A stretch of DNA of 57,692 bases from Deltaproteobacteria bacterium (lineage in GTDB: Bacteria > Desulfobacterota > Desulfuromonadia > Geobacterales > Geobacteraceae): the NCBI GenBank assembly GCA_021848385.1, contig JAJZUQ010000013.1, positions 1 to 57,692 of the forward strand. Direction: 5' to 3'. The position numbers and the translations under genes are program-made. Each line of letters opens with the position of its first letter. Position 1 is the stretch's first letter. The notes below the pieces were generated by a model. It was not told where the DNA came from and did not search any database. It was given only the letters and a program-made list of their open reading frames with translations. Shown piece after piece: positions 7,807-15,775 of the stretch.

Positions 7807-10014
7807 TCAGAACGAGGTTCTCAGTATGGCACTCAACGTCCGGGAATCGGAGGTCTCCGTGGTGGATTCGGTATTCAGGAGCGAATACGAAACATCCAGT
7901 ATGGTTCGCCCGGTGATTTTCCAGGTAAGGCCCGGCGTTATCTGCCTGCTCTTTTGCTGGTTAAGGGTCTGTAAATTTTCGGCATAGGAGAAGTTGAACT
8001 GGAGCGCCCCATCGGCAAAGGGAGACCAGTTGACCCCGTAATTCTGGTAGAGGTTCGCCTGTCTCCCCGTCTGTTCCAGCACGGCGAGAGATGCCTGGAG
8101 ATAGAGCGTCGCAAAGGGACGGTAGGTGACCCCGAAATCCCCCCGGCTGGTCGTTGTGGCAGCCGCAGGCTGGTTGCCGCCGGACAGGGCAGAGCTGTTA
8201 TAGCTGTAGTTGATATTGAACGTGAGATCCCGGCGGGGGACGATGTTTGCGCCGACCAGGAGGGTGTACGCCTTGTTTTTCTCGCCGTTGTCGTTAGTCG
8301 TAAAGCTTACCCCGCCACTGGCATTGAGATTCACCCCCCGGTACAATTCAGCCGTGTTGCTGATAAACAGTGCGTTGGAACCGCTTGTTTTCCCCTGGAA
8401 ACTCTCGTTGCGGCCGGAATAGGTCAGGGTGTGGGTCAGGGTCGCGATCGGAGTGGCACGCATGGTCGCATTATAGGAGTACGAGACCCGATGCCCCAAC
8501 GGCTCGTCACTGTCTTCCCGGGCAATCCTGCCGCTGGCGGAAATAATGCTGCTGAACCGATGGTCCGCCAGCAGGGCGTTGTCCAGCGTCCACTTGGTAA
8601 AACCGGACGGCGATGAGCTGGTAAAGAATAAAGAGCCGTCGTAATACAGGGACGGCAACGAGGGTGCGTCGAGCAACCGGACCTTCACGTCGGTGTTGAG
8701 GTTGTGGGACAGGAGGGAAGTCGACGCCGCCGGCACTTTGTAGAACGCCTGTATCTGGGTGACATTGACGCTGAGCGACTGCAGGTAATTTTTCTGCAGT
8801 GCCTGAATAACCTGTGGGTTTGTTGAATCGAGCGGGGCAACGACTACCTTGAGATAGCGGGTCTGAACCGGCGAGAAGTTGATCTCGAACCATTGCTGGG
8901 ACGGGTCCAGGGTAAGGCCACTGATCGGGAGCGTGTTCACCCTGACCCAGGTCAGATTATCCGTACTCGTGTAAATATCCCATTGGTACAGCATGGCAAC
9001 CGCCTCAGGCAGCCAGTTGTTAGGGATGTTGGTGCTATTGGGCGGAGCCACCCAGACCTGGACACGGTCTACTTTCGTCAACGGGTCCTGAAAGTCGAAC
9101 CCCATGTTCCGCAGTTGCTGCGGCGGCGGCATGGTCCCGATGCCTATGCCGGCAATTGCCTCGGCAAGTGCACCACTCAAAGGGGTGTCATTCAGGGCAG
9201 AAAAGCTCTGCGCCAGGGTTATCTGTTGTTCGAAACTGTTGGTCGCCGTCGTATCCCGGTGGCTCACGGTGTAGTTCGAATAGAGCGAAACCCGGTCGTG
9301 GAAAAACTGGCCGCTGTAGTTCACCCGGCCACTGTTGGTCACCTGCTTCACATCGAGATCGCTGAGCCTGTCGAGCAGATCGTCGTAGGTGAAGGTGTAT
9401 CTCAGGTCAAGCCCTTTCAGGGGGGAATAGAGCAAACCAAACGTTGCCCGGTCATCAGTGGTGTTCTGGGTGGCCCGCAGGCCGTCGAAGTTGTTTGTCC
9501 TCGTAACGAGCAGGCTAGCCGCGGGGAGTCCCTCCGGCCGCCAGCCGAAGGTGGCGTGATAATCCTCATGGTACAGGTCCTGCCCTGATGCTCCCGACGT
9601 GGTTTGGCCCTCCTTCCGCCGCTTGTAGCCGACGGCAGCGTTCAACATCTGATTCCCCATGAAAAGATCGAAGGAGGGGAGACTCGTCGTAATTTTGGAA
9701 CGGGTATCCTTGTCGTTCATCGTCAGCCAGTTCTGGTCGGCTTCCCATAGATAGCCGGCCCGGAGGGTCAGCAAGGGGAAGAAATTCCTGTTGAGCATGA
9801 GATTGTACTTCTGATTGAAGCCATCACCCTTGCTGCGATTTGTGATCCCGGCGTCACGGGATGTGGACGTCATGTGGCTGTAATCCCACTCCATAAAGCC
9901 GTTGAGCGTGTCGGCGGCCGCCGTCCCCGCCCCGAACAGGACGAGGAAGAAGAAAAGAAGCGCGGCCGGATAGCCACCGCGACGGAAGAATGCGATTCCT
10001 TTCACGGCATGCAC
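7807..10014 (-). CDS. Outer-membrane beta-barrel (porin-like) of the cytochrome locus, with discoidin-like insert
   Basis: About 735 residues. After a signal peptide ending 'GAGTAAADT', the chain is dominated by alternating hydrophobic/polar strands with aromatic ends and finishes '...LRTSF', a terminal Phe typical of outer-membrane barrels. It is likely the barrel component of an outer-membrane electron conduit. Around the middle, a segment with 'WDIYTSTDNLTWVRV' and 'FEINFSPVQTRYLKVVV' looks like an F5/8 type C (discoidin) carbohydrate-binding module inserted between barrel strands. The GTG at 10014 was chosen because GGGGGAG lies 8 bases upstream and it clears the preceding gene's stop by 14 bases; an in-frame start at 10059 would overlap that gene. 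The conduit role is inferred from neighbours. Confidence 0.8.
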   Translation of the reverse strand: MHAVKGIAFFRRGGYPAALLFFFLVLFGAGTAAADTLNGFMEWDYSHMTSTSRDAGITNRSKGDGFNQKYNLMLNRNFFPLLTLRAGYLWEADQNWLTMNDKDTRSKITTSLPSFDLFMGNQMLNAAVGYKRRKEGQTTSGASGQDLYHEDYHATFGWRPEGLPAASLLVTRTNNFDGLRATQNTTDDRATFGLLYSPLKGLDLRYTFTYDDLLDRLSDLDVKQVTNSGRVNYSGQFFHDRVSLYSNYTVSHRDTTATNSFEQQITLAQSFSALNDTPLSGALAEAIAGIGIGTMPPPQQLRNMGFDFQDPLTKVDRVQVWVAPPNSTNIPNNWLPEAVAMLYQWDIYTSTDNLTWVRVNTLPISGLTLDPSQQWFEINFSPVQTRYLKVVVAPLDSTNPQVIQALQKNYLQSLSVNVTQIQAFYKVPAASTSLLSHNLNTDVKVRLLDAPSLPSLYYDGSLFFTSSSPSGFTKWTLDNALLADHRFSSIISASGRIAREDSDEPLGHRVSYSYNATMRATPIATLTHTLTYSGRNESFQGKTSGSNALFISNTAELYRGVNLNASGGVSFTTNDNGEKNKAYTLLVGANIVPRRDLTFNINYSYNSSALSGGNQPAAATTTSRGDFGVTYRPFATLYLQASLAVLEQTGRQANLYQNYGVNWSPFADGALQFNFSYAENLQTLNQQKSRQITPGLTWKITGRTILDVSYSLLNTESTTETSDSRTLSAILRTSF

Positions 10015-10028
10015 AGCGGCGACTCCCC

Positions 10029-11471
10029 CTACCTCTCCCCGACCAGCGCTACACGGCAAGGATCATCACCGACATCGAGTTCAGCTTCCACGTTGTAATT
10101 GACAGGGTTTACGACCTGCAGCATGTGGCGGGCGGCATTGACCACGTAGAGCTTGTTTTCCTCTCCATCGATGGTGAGGTAGGTAACACTGCCGCCGACC
10201 CTGACAGTCGCGATCGGAGTGAAGGAAAAAGGCTCGTATACCTCGGCATCGGCATCGTATTTTTTACCCCCATACACCAGATCCGACAGGGTGTCGACCT
10301 TCAGGGCGGCCATCCCCATCCCCACGTAGAACCTCTGCTGTACGGCAAGGGTGAACGGATTCCGGACCGTCAGATAGGAACTCTGGTCATGAATGGTATA
10401 CAGCCGGTCACCCGACCGGTTGAATGCGCCCCGCGACTCTCCCGGCTCGGTTGCCACGGTGGCTACGACATTTCTGCTGCCAATGTCGATGACCGACAGG
10501 CTGCCGGCGATGGGACAGAAGACGTACGCCCGCTGGCCGGTGGGGTCGAGCACGATGGAGGAAGGACCGTCTCCGACATTGATGCGCGTAATCTCGTAAA
10601 ATGACAGGGGATCGATAATGCTCACCGTGTTCGAACCGGGGTTAACGGTCAACAGGAGCTTGCCGTCCAGCGTGAGCGCCAGCTCGCGGGGATGATCTCC
10701 AGGATTGAGTCGTATCCTGCGCAGTTCTTCACCGGTAACGATGTCGATCACCTGGATACTCTCCTCACCGGCAAGGGCGACGTACGCCCTTTTGCGCTGC
10801 TGGTCGAAGACCACTCCCCAGGGAGTACTGCCGCTGGCGATGACACCGGTCACCTCATGTGACTGTTTGTCAAAGACCGTTATCGTGTCGGAACCGGCAT
10901 TGGTCACGTACCCGACAAGCCCGGTAACAGGTTTCCCCGGCAAAGTTATGGTAAATACGGGAGAGAAGGAGAATTGTTCCCTGACCGACCGGGCGTAGTC
11001 AAAGGAAAGAGAGAGAAGTTCCGCCTTCTGTCGTTGCACGGTAAACGGGAATGCCAGCATCACCCCGCCGTCCGGGGCGAGCAGCCTGGCAGACCCTTCC
11101 TCGGTACGCAGACGTGGATGTGAAACCCGCAGAGACAGTCCGCGATACGTACCCGGCGGCAATCGGCAGGAACCGAGAAACCGCTGGCGGCCCATCTCCG
11201 CTCCGTTCATGTCATGCAGCACCGGACTGAGGGGGAACTCGACACCGTCATCACGCACGGCGTTGACAGTCTCCAGGGTAAAGCTGAGCCGGTCCGCTTC
11301 GCGGGGAAACGGACGGGTATAGAGGAATATCTCACCTTCGTCTTGCAGGGGGGGCTTTAGCGAGATGAGCTGGGATTGGCACCCGGCAAGAATAAGCACA
11401 CTACCGATGATAAAAAAACGAACGTTCAAAAAAAAATCCATTATCGTGTGACGACAGAAATCATGTTTCAT
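10029..11471 (-). CDS. YncE-like seven-bladed propeller lipoprotein
   Basis: This 480-residue putative lipoprotein has leader 'FFIIGSVLILAGC' with lipobox L-A-G-C (Cys about 31). Residues about 35-185 form an Ig-like or DUF4382-like beta domain. Residues about 190-480 are a YVTN/YncE-type propeller with repeats such as 'GYVTNAGSDTITVFDKQS', 'AYVALAGEESIQVIDI' and 'LYVVNAARHMLQVVNPVN'. Such propellers are surface or periplasmic binding scaffolds. The gene lies between omcS and the barrel gene. The ATG at 11471 has only a weak AGGG site, and a strong hairpin lies just upstream (11504-11527), so expression below that of omcS is expected. The specific ligand is unknown. Confidence 0.82.
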   Translation of the reverse strand: MKHDFCRHTIMDFFLNVRFFIIGSVLILAGCQSQLISLKPPLQDEGEIFLYTRPFPREADRLSFTLETVNAVRDDGVEFPLSPVLHDMNGAEMGRQRFLGSCRLPPGTYRGLSLRVSHPRLRTEEGSARLLAPDGGVMLAFPFTVQRQKAELLSLSFDYARSVREQFSFSPVFTITLPGKPVTGLVGYVTNAGSDTITVFDKQSHEVTGVIASGSTPWGVVFDQQRKRAYVALAGEESIQVIDIVTGEELRRIRLNPGDHPRELALTLDGKLLLTVNPGSNTVSIIDPLSFYEITRINVGDGPSSIVLDPTGQRAYVFCPIAGSLSVIDIGSRNVVATVATEPGESRGAFNRSGDRLYTIHDQSSYLTVRNPFTLAVQQRFYVGMGMAALKVDTLSDLVYGGKKYDADAEVYEPFSFTPIATVRVGGSVTYLTIDGEENKLYVVNAARHMLQVVNPVNYNVEAELDVGDDPCRVALVGER

Positions 11472-11503
11472 GCTGCGTGACCCTGGCCAACTGGCAGAAA
11501 ACC

Positions 11504-11527
11504 GGGGCTGGCCCGAAGGCCAGCCCC
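11504..11527 (-). terminator. UUCG-capped hairpin after omcS (attenuator or mRNA stabiliser)
   Basis: A perfect 10-bp stem GGGGCTGGCC / GGCCAGCCCC with, on the coding strand, the loop TTCG, followed by GGTTTTC. It sits between the omcS stop and the YncE-like gene. C(UUCG)G tetraloops are exceptionally stable. The short T-tract suggests a partial terminator or a 3' stabiliser that would leave omcS mRNA in excess over the downstream genes. Confidence 0.75.
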
Positions 11528-11573
11528 ATTACTGATGCCGGTTAAAAACTGCCGGCATACAGACCGCAGACGA

Positions 11574-12935
11574 TTAGTCCTTGGCGTGACACTTGTTGCA
11601 GAGAGACCGCTGGTAGGTGGCGTAGACAGTGGCCGGCCGCTGATAGAACGTAGCGGTGATTTCTGCCTGGGTCATACCGTGGTTCAGCTCGCCGTAACCG
11701 GCTTCGCCCGAGAGACCGGCTCCCGGATAAGCACCGCCAACGGTCAGGAACTCGGACTTGTTGTTCCAACGGGTCATGCTGTCCCAGCCGGAGGCATGGG
11801 CACGGTGGCAGGAGAGACACATGACGTTGGAGTTGGTATCCGCACCAGCGGTCTGGCTTCCGTCGTTCACCGCATGGAGGGCAAGGGCAGCACGGTCAGT
11901 AGACCCTTCCTCGAACGGCACCATGGAAGTGTAGGCGGTCGTCGCGCTGTTGGTGAAGTTGCCGGAGTTCACGTAGGCGTTGTAGTTGCCGAGGATGGTC
12001 GCGCCAAGCTTGGAGTCGCTGCTGGCCGGGTGGATGAAGGAAGTACCGGCATCATACGCAGCCGTGCTGTTGTGGATCGAGGTGTGGCAGTTGGAGCACC
12101 ACTCGGACATGCCGGTACCGTAGGCAACCCGGGTGTCGGTTGCTGCCTCGGAGCGGTTGTAGGTTGACGGAGCAACGGCAACCGGCGGATTGGCGGTAAA
12201 GGCGGTGACACCAGAACCGGCAAGCGAGTCAGGCAGGTAGCCCGGGCCGGCGAGGAGGCGGTAAACGCCGACCGCTTCGGTAGCCGTCGGCATGGCGCCG
12301 TAGGAGCCGGAACCGTTGATCGGAAGCGACTGGTTCACGTCAACTGCGCCGACGGTACCAGCAGCTGCGCCGCCAACGACTGCCCGCTGGACGGTGCCGG
12401 CGGCATCGACGATGCGGTACTTGCCGTGGGGATCATGGCAGCTGGAGCAGGCCAGGTTGGCGGCAGGATAGGTGCCACCCGGAGCGGATGTAAGGGTCGT
12501 ATCGGCACTGATGCTGTAGTCGGCAGCGTTGATGTTGTGGCCGTGACGCTCACCTTTGCTGGTACCCGCTGCGCCATAGGAAGCGACCCACGAGTAAGTC
12601 TGCTTAACCCAGGCAAAGTCGCCGCCCGGGGTGTAGTTGGAAGGAACAGTGCCGCCGGCGACGGCGTCGGTGGTCAGGACATGGTAGCCACCGGCCTTGG
12701 CGGCGGTGCTGCCGTGGCAGTTGAGACAGGTGGAGCTCTGGTCCGTACCCTGGAGGAGGTAATTGACGCCGGTGAGTGCTGCTACCTTCTTGTTCATTGG
12801 CTGGTTGCCGGAAGAGTTGTGCATGGTGTGGCACCCTTCGCAGTAGGCGACGCCGCCGTCATGGAAGGCGAACGCGCTACCGGAGGCCGCGAGCGTCAAC
12901 ATGGCCGCCGCAGCCAGAATCTTCGATGCATTCAT
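11574..12935 (-). CDS. omcS: OmcS-type hexahaem filament-forming cytochrome
   Basis: This 453-residue cytochrome has signal peptide 1-23 (cleavage before FHDGG) and six CXXCH motifs at about residues 32, 70, 163, 280, 373 and 446. From memory it matches OmcS of Geobacter sulfurreducens throughout: 'CEGCHTMHNS' near the N-terminus, 'CSSCHDPHGKYR', 'APSTYNR', 'VAYGTGMSEWC', 'CLSCHRAHASG.DSMTR' and the ending 'LCNKCHAKD'. OmcS polymerises into extracellular conductive filaments. Mature His16, which in the OmcS structure ligates haem 5 of the next protomer, is present here as His39 (T-M-H). The mature chain is about 430 residues, slightly longer than OmcS (about 407). AAGGA lies 7 bases before the ATG. 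No omcT paralogue follows. Family call is firm; filament formation is inferred from conservation. Confidence 0.95.
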   Translation of the reverse strand: MNASKILAAAAMLTLAASGSAFAFHDGGVAYCEGCHTMHNSSGNQPMNKKVAALTGVNYLLQGTDQSSTCLNCHGSTAAKAGGYHVLTTDAVAGGTVPSNYTPGGDFAWVKQTYSWVASYGAAGTSKGERHGHNINAADYSISADTTLTSAPGGTYPAANLACSSCHDPHGKYRIVDAAGTVQRAVVGGAAAGTVGAVDVNQSLPINGSGSYGAMPTATEAVGVYRLLAGPGYLPDSLAGSGVTAFTANPPVAVAPSTYNRSEAATDTRVAYGTGMSEWCSNCHTSIHNSTAAYDAGTSFIHPASSDSKLGATILGNYNAYVNSGNFTNSATTAYTSMVPFEEGSTDRAALALHAVNDGSQTAGADTNSNVMCLSCHRAHASGWDSMTRWNNKSEFLTVGGAYPGAGLSGEAGYGELNHGMTQAEITATFYQRPATVYATYQRSLCNKCHAKD

Positions 12936-13067
12936 TGTTGATCCTTTCGTTTAACTGTCTGTTTGAATTCCTTCGTTTCTGACGTTTTCTTCATACTGCC
13001 GGTTACGTGCTTCACTATGATTTCCCTTTTGCGGTAACCACCCCCTTTCTTTGTCAGTCCAGCGTGA

Positions 13068-14051
13068 TCAGTCGGTGAAAATCCTGTAGACACTGACCCC
13101 CCGAGCCCTGCTCTGGGAGACATAGACCATGTCGTTGTTCACCGCCAGGTCCATGGGGGCTATCAGGTTCCCCGGACCAAGCCCCCGATAGCCAAACTCC
13201 GTCCTGAATTTTAAATTCTCGTCAAAAACCATCACCACGCAGCGGAGCGTATCCGCCACATAAATGTTCCCCCGGTCGTCGGCCGCAATCCCCCCCACCA
13301 CGTTGAATTTGCCCGGGGTACCGCCGCGCTCGCCGAAGATACGGACCTTTTTGTCGGGAGAGACCACGTACGCCGAGAAAAAAACCGGGATGGTGAACAG
13401 GTAGTCTCCCTTCCGGTCCACGCTGAAACCGGAGATTCCCGAATCCCGCCGCTTTTTCTCGTCAAAGCCGAGGAGCGCGCCGAGATCGTCACCGCTCCTG
13501 AACGCGCCGTTCAGGTCGGTTACCGCAACCTTCATGGCATTCCGGTCAACCAGATAGAGGTTCCCTTGGCGGTAGAGTATGGTATCGGGAAGAAAATCAC
13601 GGGCAAATTCCGGTGGGAGCCCTTTCAGTTCCACCTTCCCCTGGGGCTCTCCCCTGAAGTTGCAGCGCGTGATTGCGGAATGGTCAGTCTTGCGGGAGAG
13701 GATGTAAATGTCTCCCTGGGGGGAAACCGCAACCGCCGAGACGGTTCCGGAGGTACCGTCATCCCCGAAGCGGTACACTTCCATGCCGCTGGAGTTGAAA
13801 ACCCGGACGCTCCTGTCGGCAACGTCGGCAACGTAGGTTTCGAACCTCCCGGCATCGTCCGTCAGGCTCACCCAGTTGCAGGGAACGGGACCGTAGAAAT
13901 CTGAGAGGGTGTAGAGATAGGACGCCCTGATAGTCTCTCCCCTGGCCGGCCCGGAGAGCACAGTCAGGACAAGCGCCACTAAAAGAAACTGAAGGCGGAT
14001 CTTCCGTGTTTTCCCTTTATCGTGTGGAGTATGTTTGTGCTGGAAAGACAT
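13068..14051 (-). CDS. NHL-repeat propeller protein, first gene of the omcS operon
   Basis: This 327-residue exported protein has an N-terminal basic stretch followed by signal 'LQFLLVALVLTVLSGPARG' (to about residue 39). The mature part is an NHL-type propeller with blades such as 'FETYVADVADRSVRVFNSSG', 'GDIYILSRKT', 'GNLYLVDRNAMKVAV' and 'GNIYVADTLRCVVMVF'. In G. sulfurreducens an NHL protein gene also lies next to omcS, as I recall. It is separated from the upstream kinase gene by a strong terminator and carries its own candidate sigma-54 promoter, so it should head the cytochrome transcript. A scaffold or filament-assembly role is inferred; no enzymatic motif is visible. The start lacks a strong ribosome site. 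Confidence 0.85.
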   Translation of the reverse strand: MSFQHKHTPHDKGKTRKIRLQFLLVALVLTVLSGPARGETIRASYLYTLSDFYGPVPCNWVSLTDDAGRFETYVADVADRSVRVFNSSGMEVYRFGDDGTSGTVSAVAVSPQGDIYILSRKTDHSAITRCNFRGEPQGKVELKGLPPEFARDFLPDTILYRQGNLYLVDRNAMKVAVTDLNGAFRSGDDLGALLGFDEKKRRDSGISGFSVDRKGDYLFTIPVFFSAYVVSPDKKVRIFGERGGTPGKFNVVGGIAADDRGNIYVADTLRCVVMVFDENLKFRTEFGYRGLGPGNLIAPMDLAVNNDMVYVSQSRARGVSVYRIFTD

Positions 14052-14128
14052 TGATTTCGACCGTTACCAGATTGTTATTAAAAGTTAACCGTTTTGCTCA
14101 TTACGCATCTGCTTTTCATACATATATT

Positions 14129-14144
14129 GGCAATTGCCGTACCC
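14129..14144 (-). promoter_or_regulatory. Candidate sigma-54 (-24/-12) promoter for NHL-omcS operon
   Basis: Coding-strand GGGTACGGCAATTGCC compared with TGGCACGN4TTGCW: the GG and GC dinucleotides are 10 bases apart, TTGC is perfect, and two mismatches fall in the -24 half with one at the last position. Predicted transcription start is near 14118, giving a leader of about 67 bases. The -12 half lies within a GGCAATTGCC palindrome. Confidence 0.45.
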
Positions 14145-14218
14145 GATTCGCCGGTCACGAGCAACGGACGACTCCCCACATGCGAATATCCACTGAAATG
14201 ATTTGTTTTTTTCACAGC

Positions 14219-14248
14219 AAAAAAAAGGCCCCGGGATCGGGACCTTTT
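14219..14248 (-). terminator. Intrinsic terminator after the sensor kinase gene
   Basis: On the minus strand AAAAGGTCCCG and CCGGGGCCTTTT form an 11-bp stem (one G-T pair) with a 4-base loop, followed by a run of eight T. It lies about 120 bases past the kinase stop and separates the regulators from the omcS operon. Confidence 0.85.
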
Positions 14249-14368
14249 GGTACGGGAAAAAGAAGTGATGGTATTTTGCGGGATACAACGGGGTGGCGGA
14301 GAAAAGCGCGAAAAGTGCCGCACGGCAAGATTACGGCAAGATTACGATTTCGTCATCTCAAGGAGGAG

Positions 14369-15775
14369 CTATGCAACTGGAGGAGGAAACCGGAGGTTAA
14401 AGGTGGTTCCCCTTCCCGGTTCGCTGTCGACGGTGATCGTGGCACCATGGAGCTCCATGATCGCCTTGGCAATGGGGAGCACCAGCCCCGGCCACATGGG
14501 CGACAGCTGCTTGGACCGGTCGTTCCGATAGAGACGGTCGAATATCCTGGGGAGGGTCTCGGGAGGTATGCCGCAGCCGGTGTCGCCAAGGCTGATCTCG
14601 ACTGAGCGGTCTTCCAGCTGGCGTATCGCGACCGTTACCTTCCCCCCTTTATCGTTATAGACGATGGCGTTATGGAGAAGATTGCCGAGCGCCCGATGAA
14701 GCAGTTCCCTGTCTGCCGTCAGGAGTGCATCCCCCGTACAGTTGAACACGATGCCGTGTTCTTCCACCAGCGGGCTGTAATACTCCCAGATACCCTGGAC
14801 GAGCGCACAGACATCAATATCTTCCGGTTTCAGCTCAATCTCGTTTCTGTCAAACCGGGCGAGGAACAGAAGGCTTTCGATCAGCCGGGTGAGGTGTTGG
14901 CATTCCTCCAGTTCCGACTCAATCACCTGCCGGTACTCCTCGGCGCTTCTCGGCCGGTTCAATGCCACCTCCGCCTCCCCCATAAGGATGCTGATGGGGG
15001 TCCGCAGTTCGTGGGCAAGGTTGGCACTGTACTCGGAAAGGCTTTCAAATGAATCTTTGAGGCGATCGAGCATACCATCGAAAGCCCTTGCCAGCTCCTG
15101 GAGTTCCTTCGGAAGTGACGCATTGCAGATGCGTTCGTCCAGGTTGGATACGGTGATGCGCCGGGCTGTATCCGAAATATCCCGGAGTGAAGCAAGGTTC
15201 CTGCGCGCGATATATATGCCGGCACCTCCACAGAGAAGGACTCCCATGAGAAGGACCGCTATGAGTTCGTTCCGGTAATCCGCCCGGATTTTCTCCACCT
15301 GGGAGATTTCCAGCGCCACCTGGACAAGCCGCTTCTCCCCCGACGCCAGGGGGAACCATGCCGATTTCAACTCATACAGGTTACCGTCGGCAAACCGCTG
15401 CACCTTCTTGTTTCCCTTGGCAGTCGCCGCATTGAAAAGTTCCGGTGGAAGCTCCTTCCACACTGAGGGGGTTTCCAGCAAGACGCGGTTACCCTCGTCC
15501 AGAACCCTCTCGTAATGACTGATATACTCGACAGGGGAATGCTCATACAGCACCTCCCTCTTCAAGGCATCCTGATCCCCCTTCTGCACCAGTTGCCCGA
15601 TAAGTTTAACCTGGGCATCGAGATAGTTATCGTTGCGTCTGGCGAAAGATTCAATCAGTCCCAAATACATCAGGACACTCCCCACCAGCAGAATCAGGAA
15701 TGAGGCAAGGGTGTAGTGGAGCGTCAGCCTGCCGACAAGGGAAAACGCATAGGGACATGGTGGCTTGATTTTCAT
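14369..15775 (-). CDS. Membrane sensor histidine kinase (heavy-metal sensor/CusS-like)
   Basis: This 468-residue kinase has TM1 at about 22-42, a periplasmic domain about 43-168, TM2 about 170-190, a HAMP segment about 190-245, HisKA with the phospho-acceptor His255 in 'SANLAHELRTPIS', and HATPase_c with N-box 'LGNLLHNAIVYN' and G1 'LGDTGCGIP'. The G2 box reads 'SPMWPGLVLPIAKAIMELHG', lacking the usual G-x-G-L-G-L, so ATP-lid function may be altered. The start overlaps the regulator stop by 4 bases (ATGA), the usual coupled arrangement. Its position next to the omcS operon suggests that it senses a periplasmic or redox/metal cue controlling the locus. The signal is unknown. Confidence 0.88.
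   Translation of the reverse strand: MKIKPPCPYAFSLVGRLTLHYTLASFLILLVGSVLMYLGLIESFARRNDNYLDAQVKLIGQLVQKGDQDALKREVLYEHSPVEYISHYERVLDEGNRVLLETPSVWKELPPELFNAATAKGNKKVQRFADGNLYELKSAWFPLASGEKRLVQVALEISQVEKIRADYRNELIAVLLMGVLLCGGAGIYIARRNLASLRDISDTARRITVSNLDERICNASLPKELQELARAFDGMLDRLKDSFESLSEYSANLAHELRTPISILMGEAEVALNRPRSAEEYRQVIESELEECQHLTRLIESLLFLARFDRNEIELKPEDIDVCALVQGIWEYYSPLVEEHGIVFNCTGDALLTADRELLHRALGNLLHNAIVYNDKGGKVTVAIRQLEDRSVEISLGDTGCGIPPETLPRIFDRLYRNDRSKQLSPMWPGLVLPIAKAIMELHGATITVDSEPGRGTTFNLRFPPPVA

Larger units (their letters stand above)
14052..14368. other. Non-coding region between kinase gene and omcS operon
   Basis: 317 bases with no convincing gene. It holds the terminator of the kinase operon (14219-14248) and a candidate -24/-12 promoter (14129-14144) for the NHL-omcS operon. 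I searched by eye for a GEMM-I riboswitch core (GACGCAAAGCC-like), reported upstream of some Geobacter cytochrome genes, and did not find one. Confidence 0.6.

Noticed and set aside
14052..14368. GEMM-I (cyclic dinucleotide) riboswitch before the omcS operon
   Set aside because: The GCAAACC and GACGCAAAGCC cores are absent on the coding strand.
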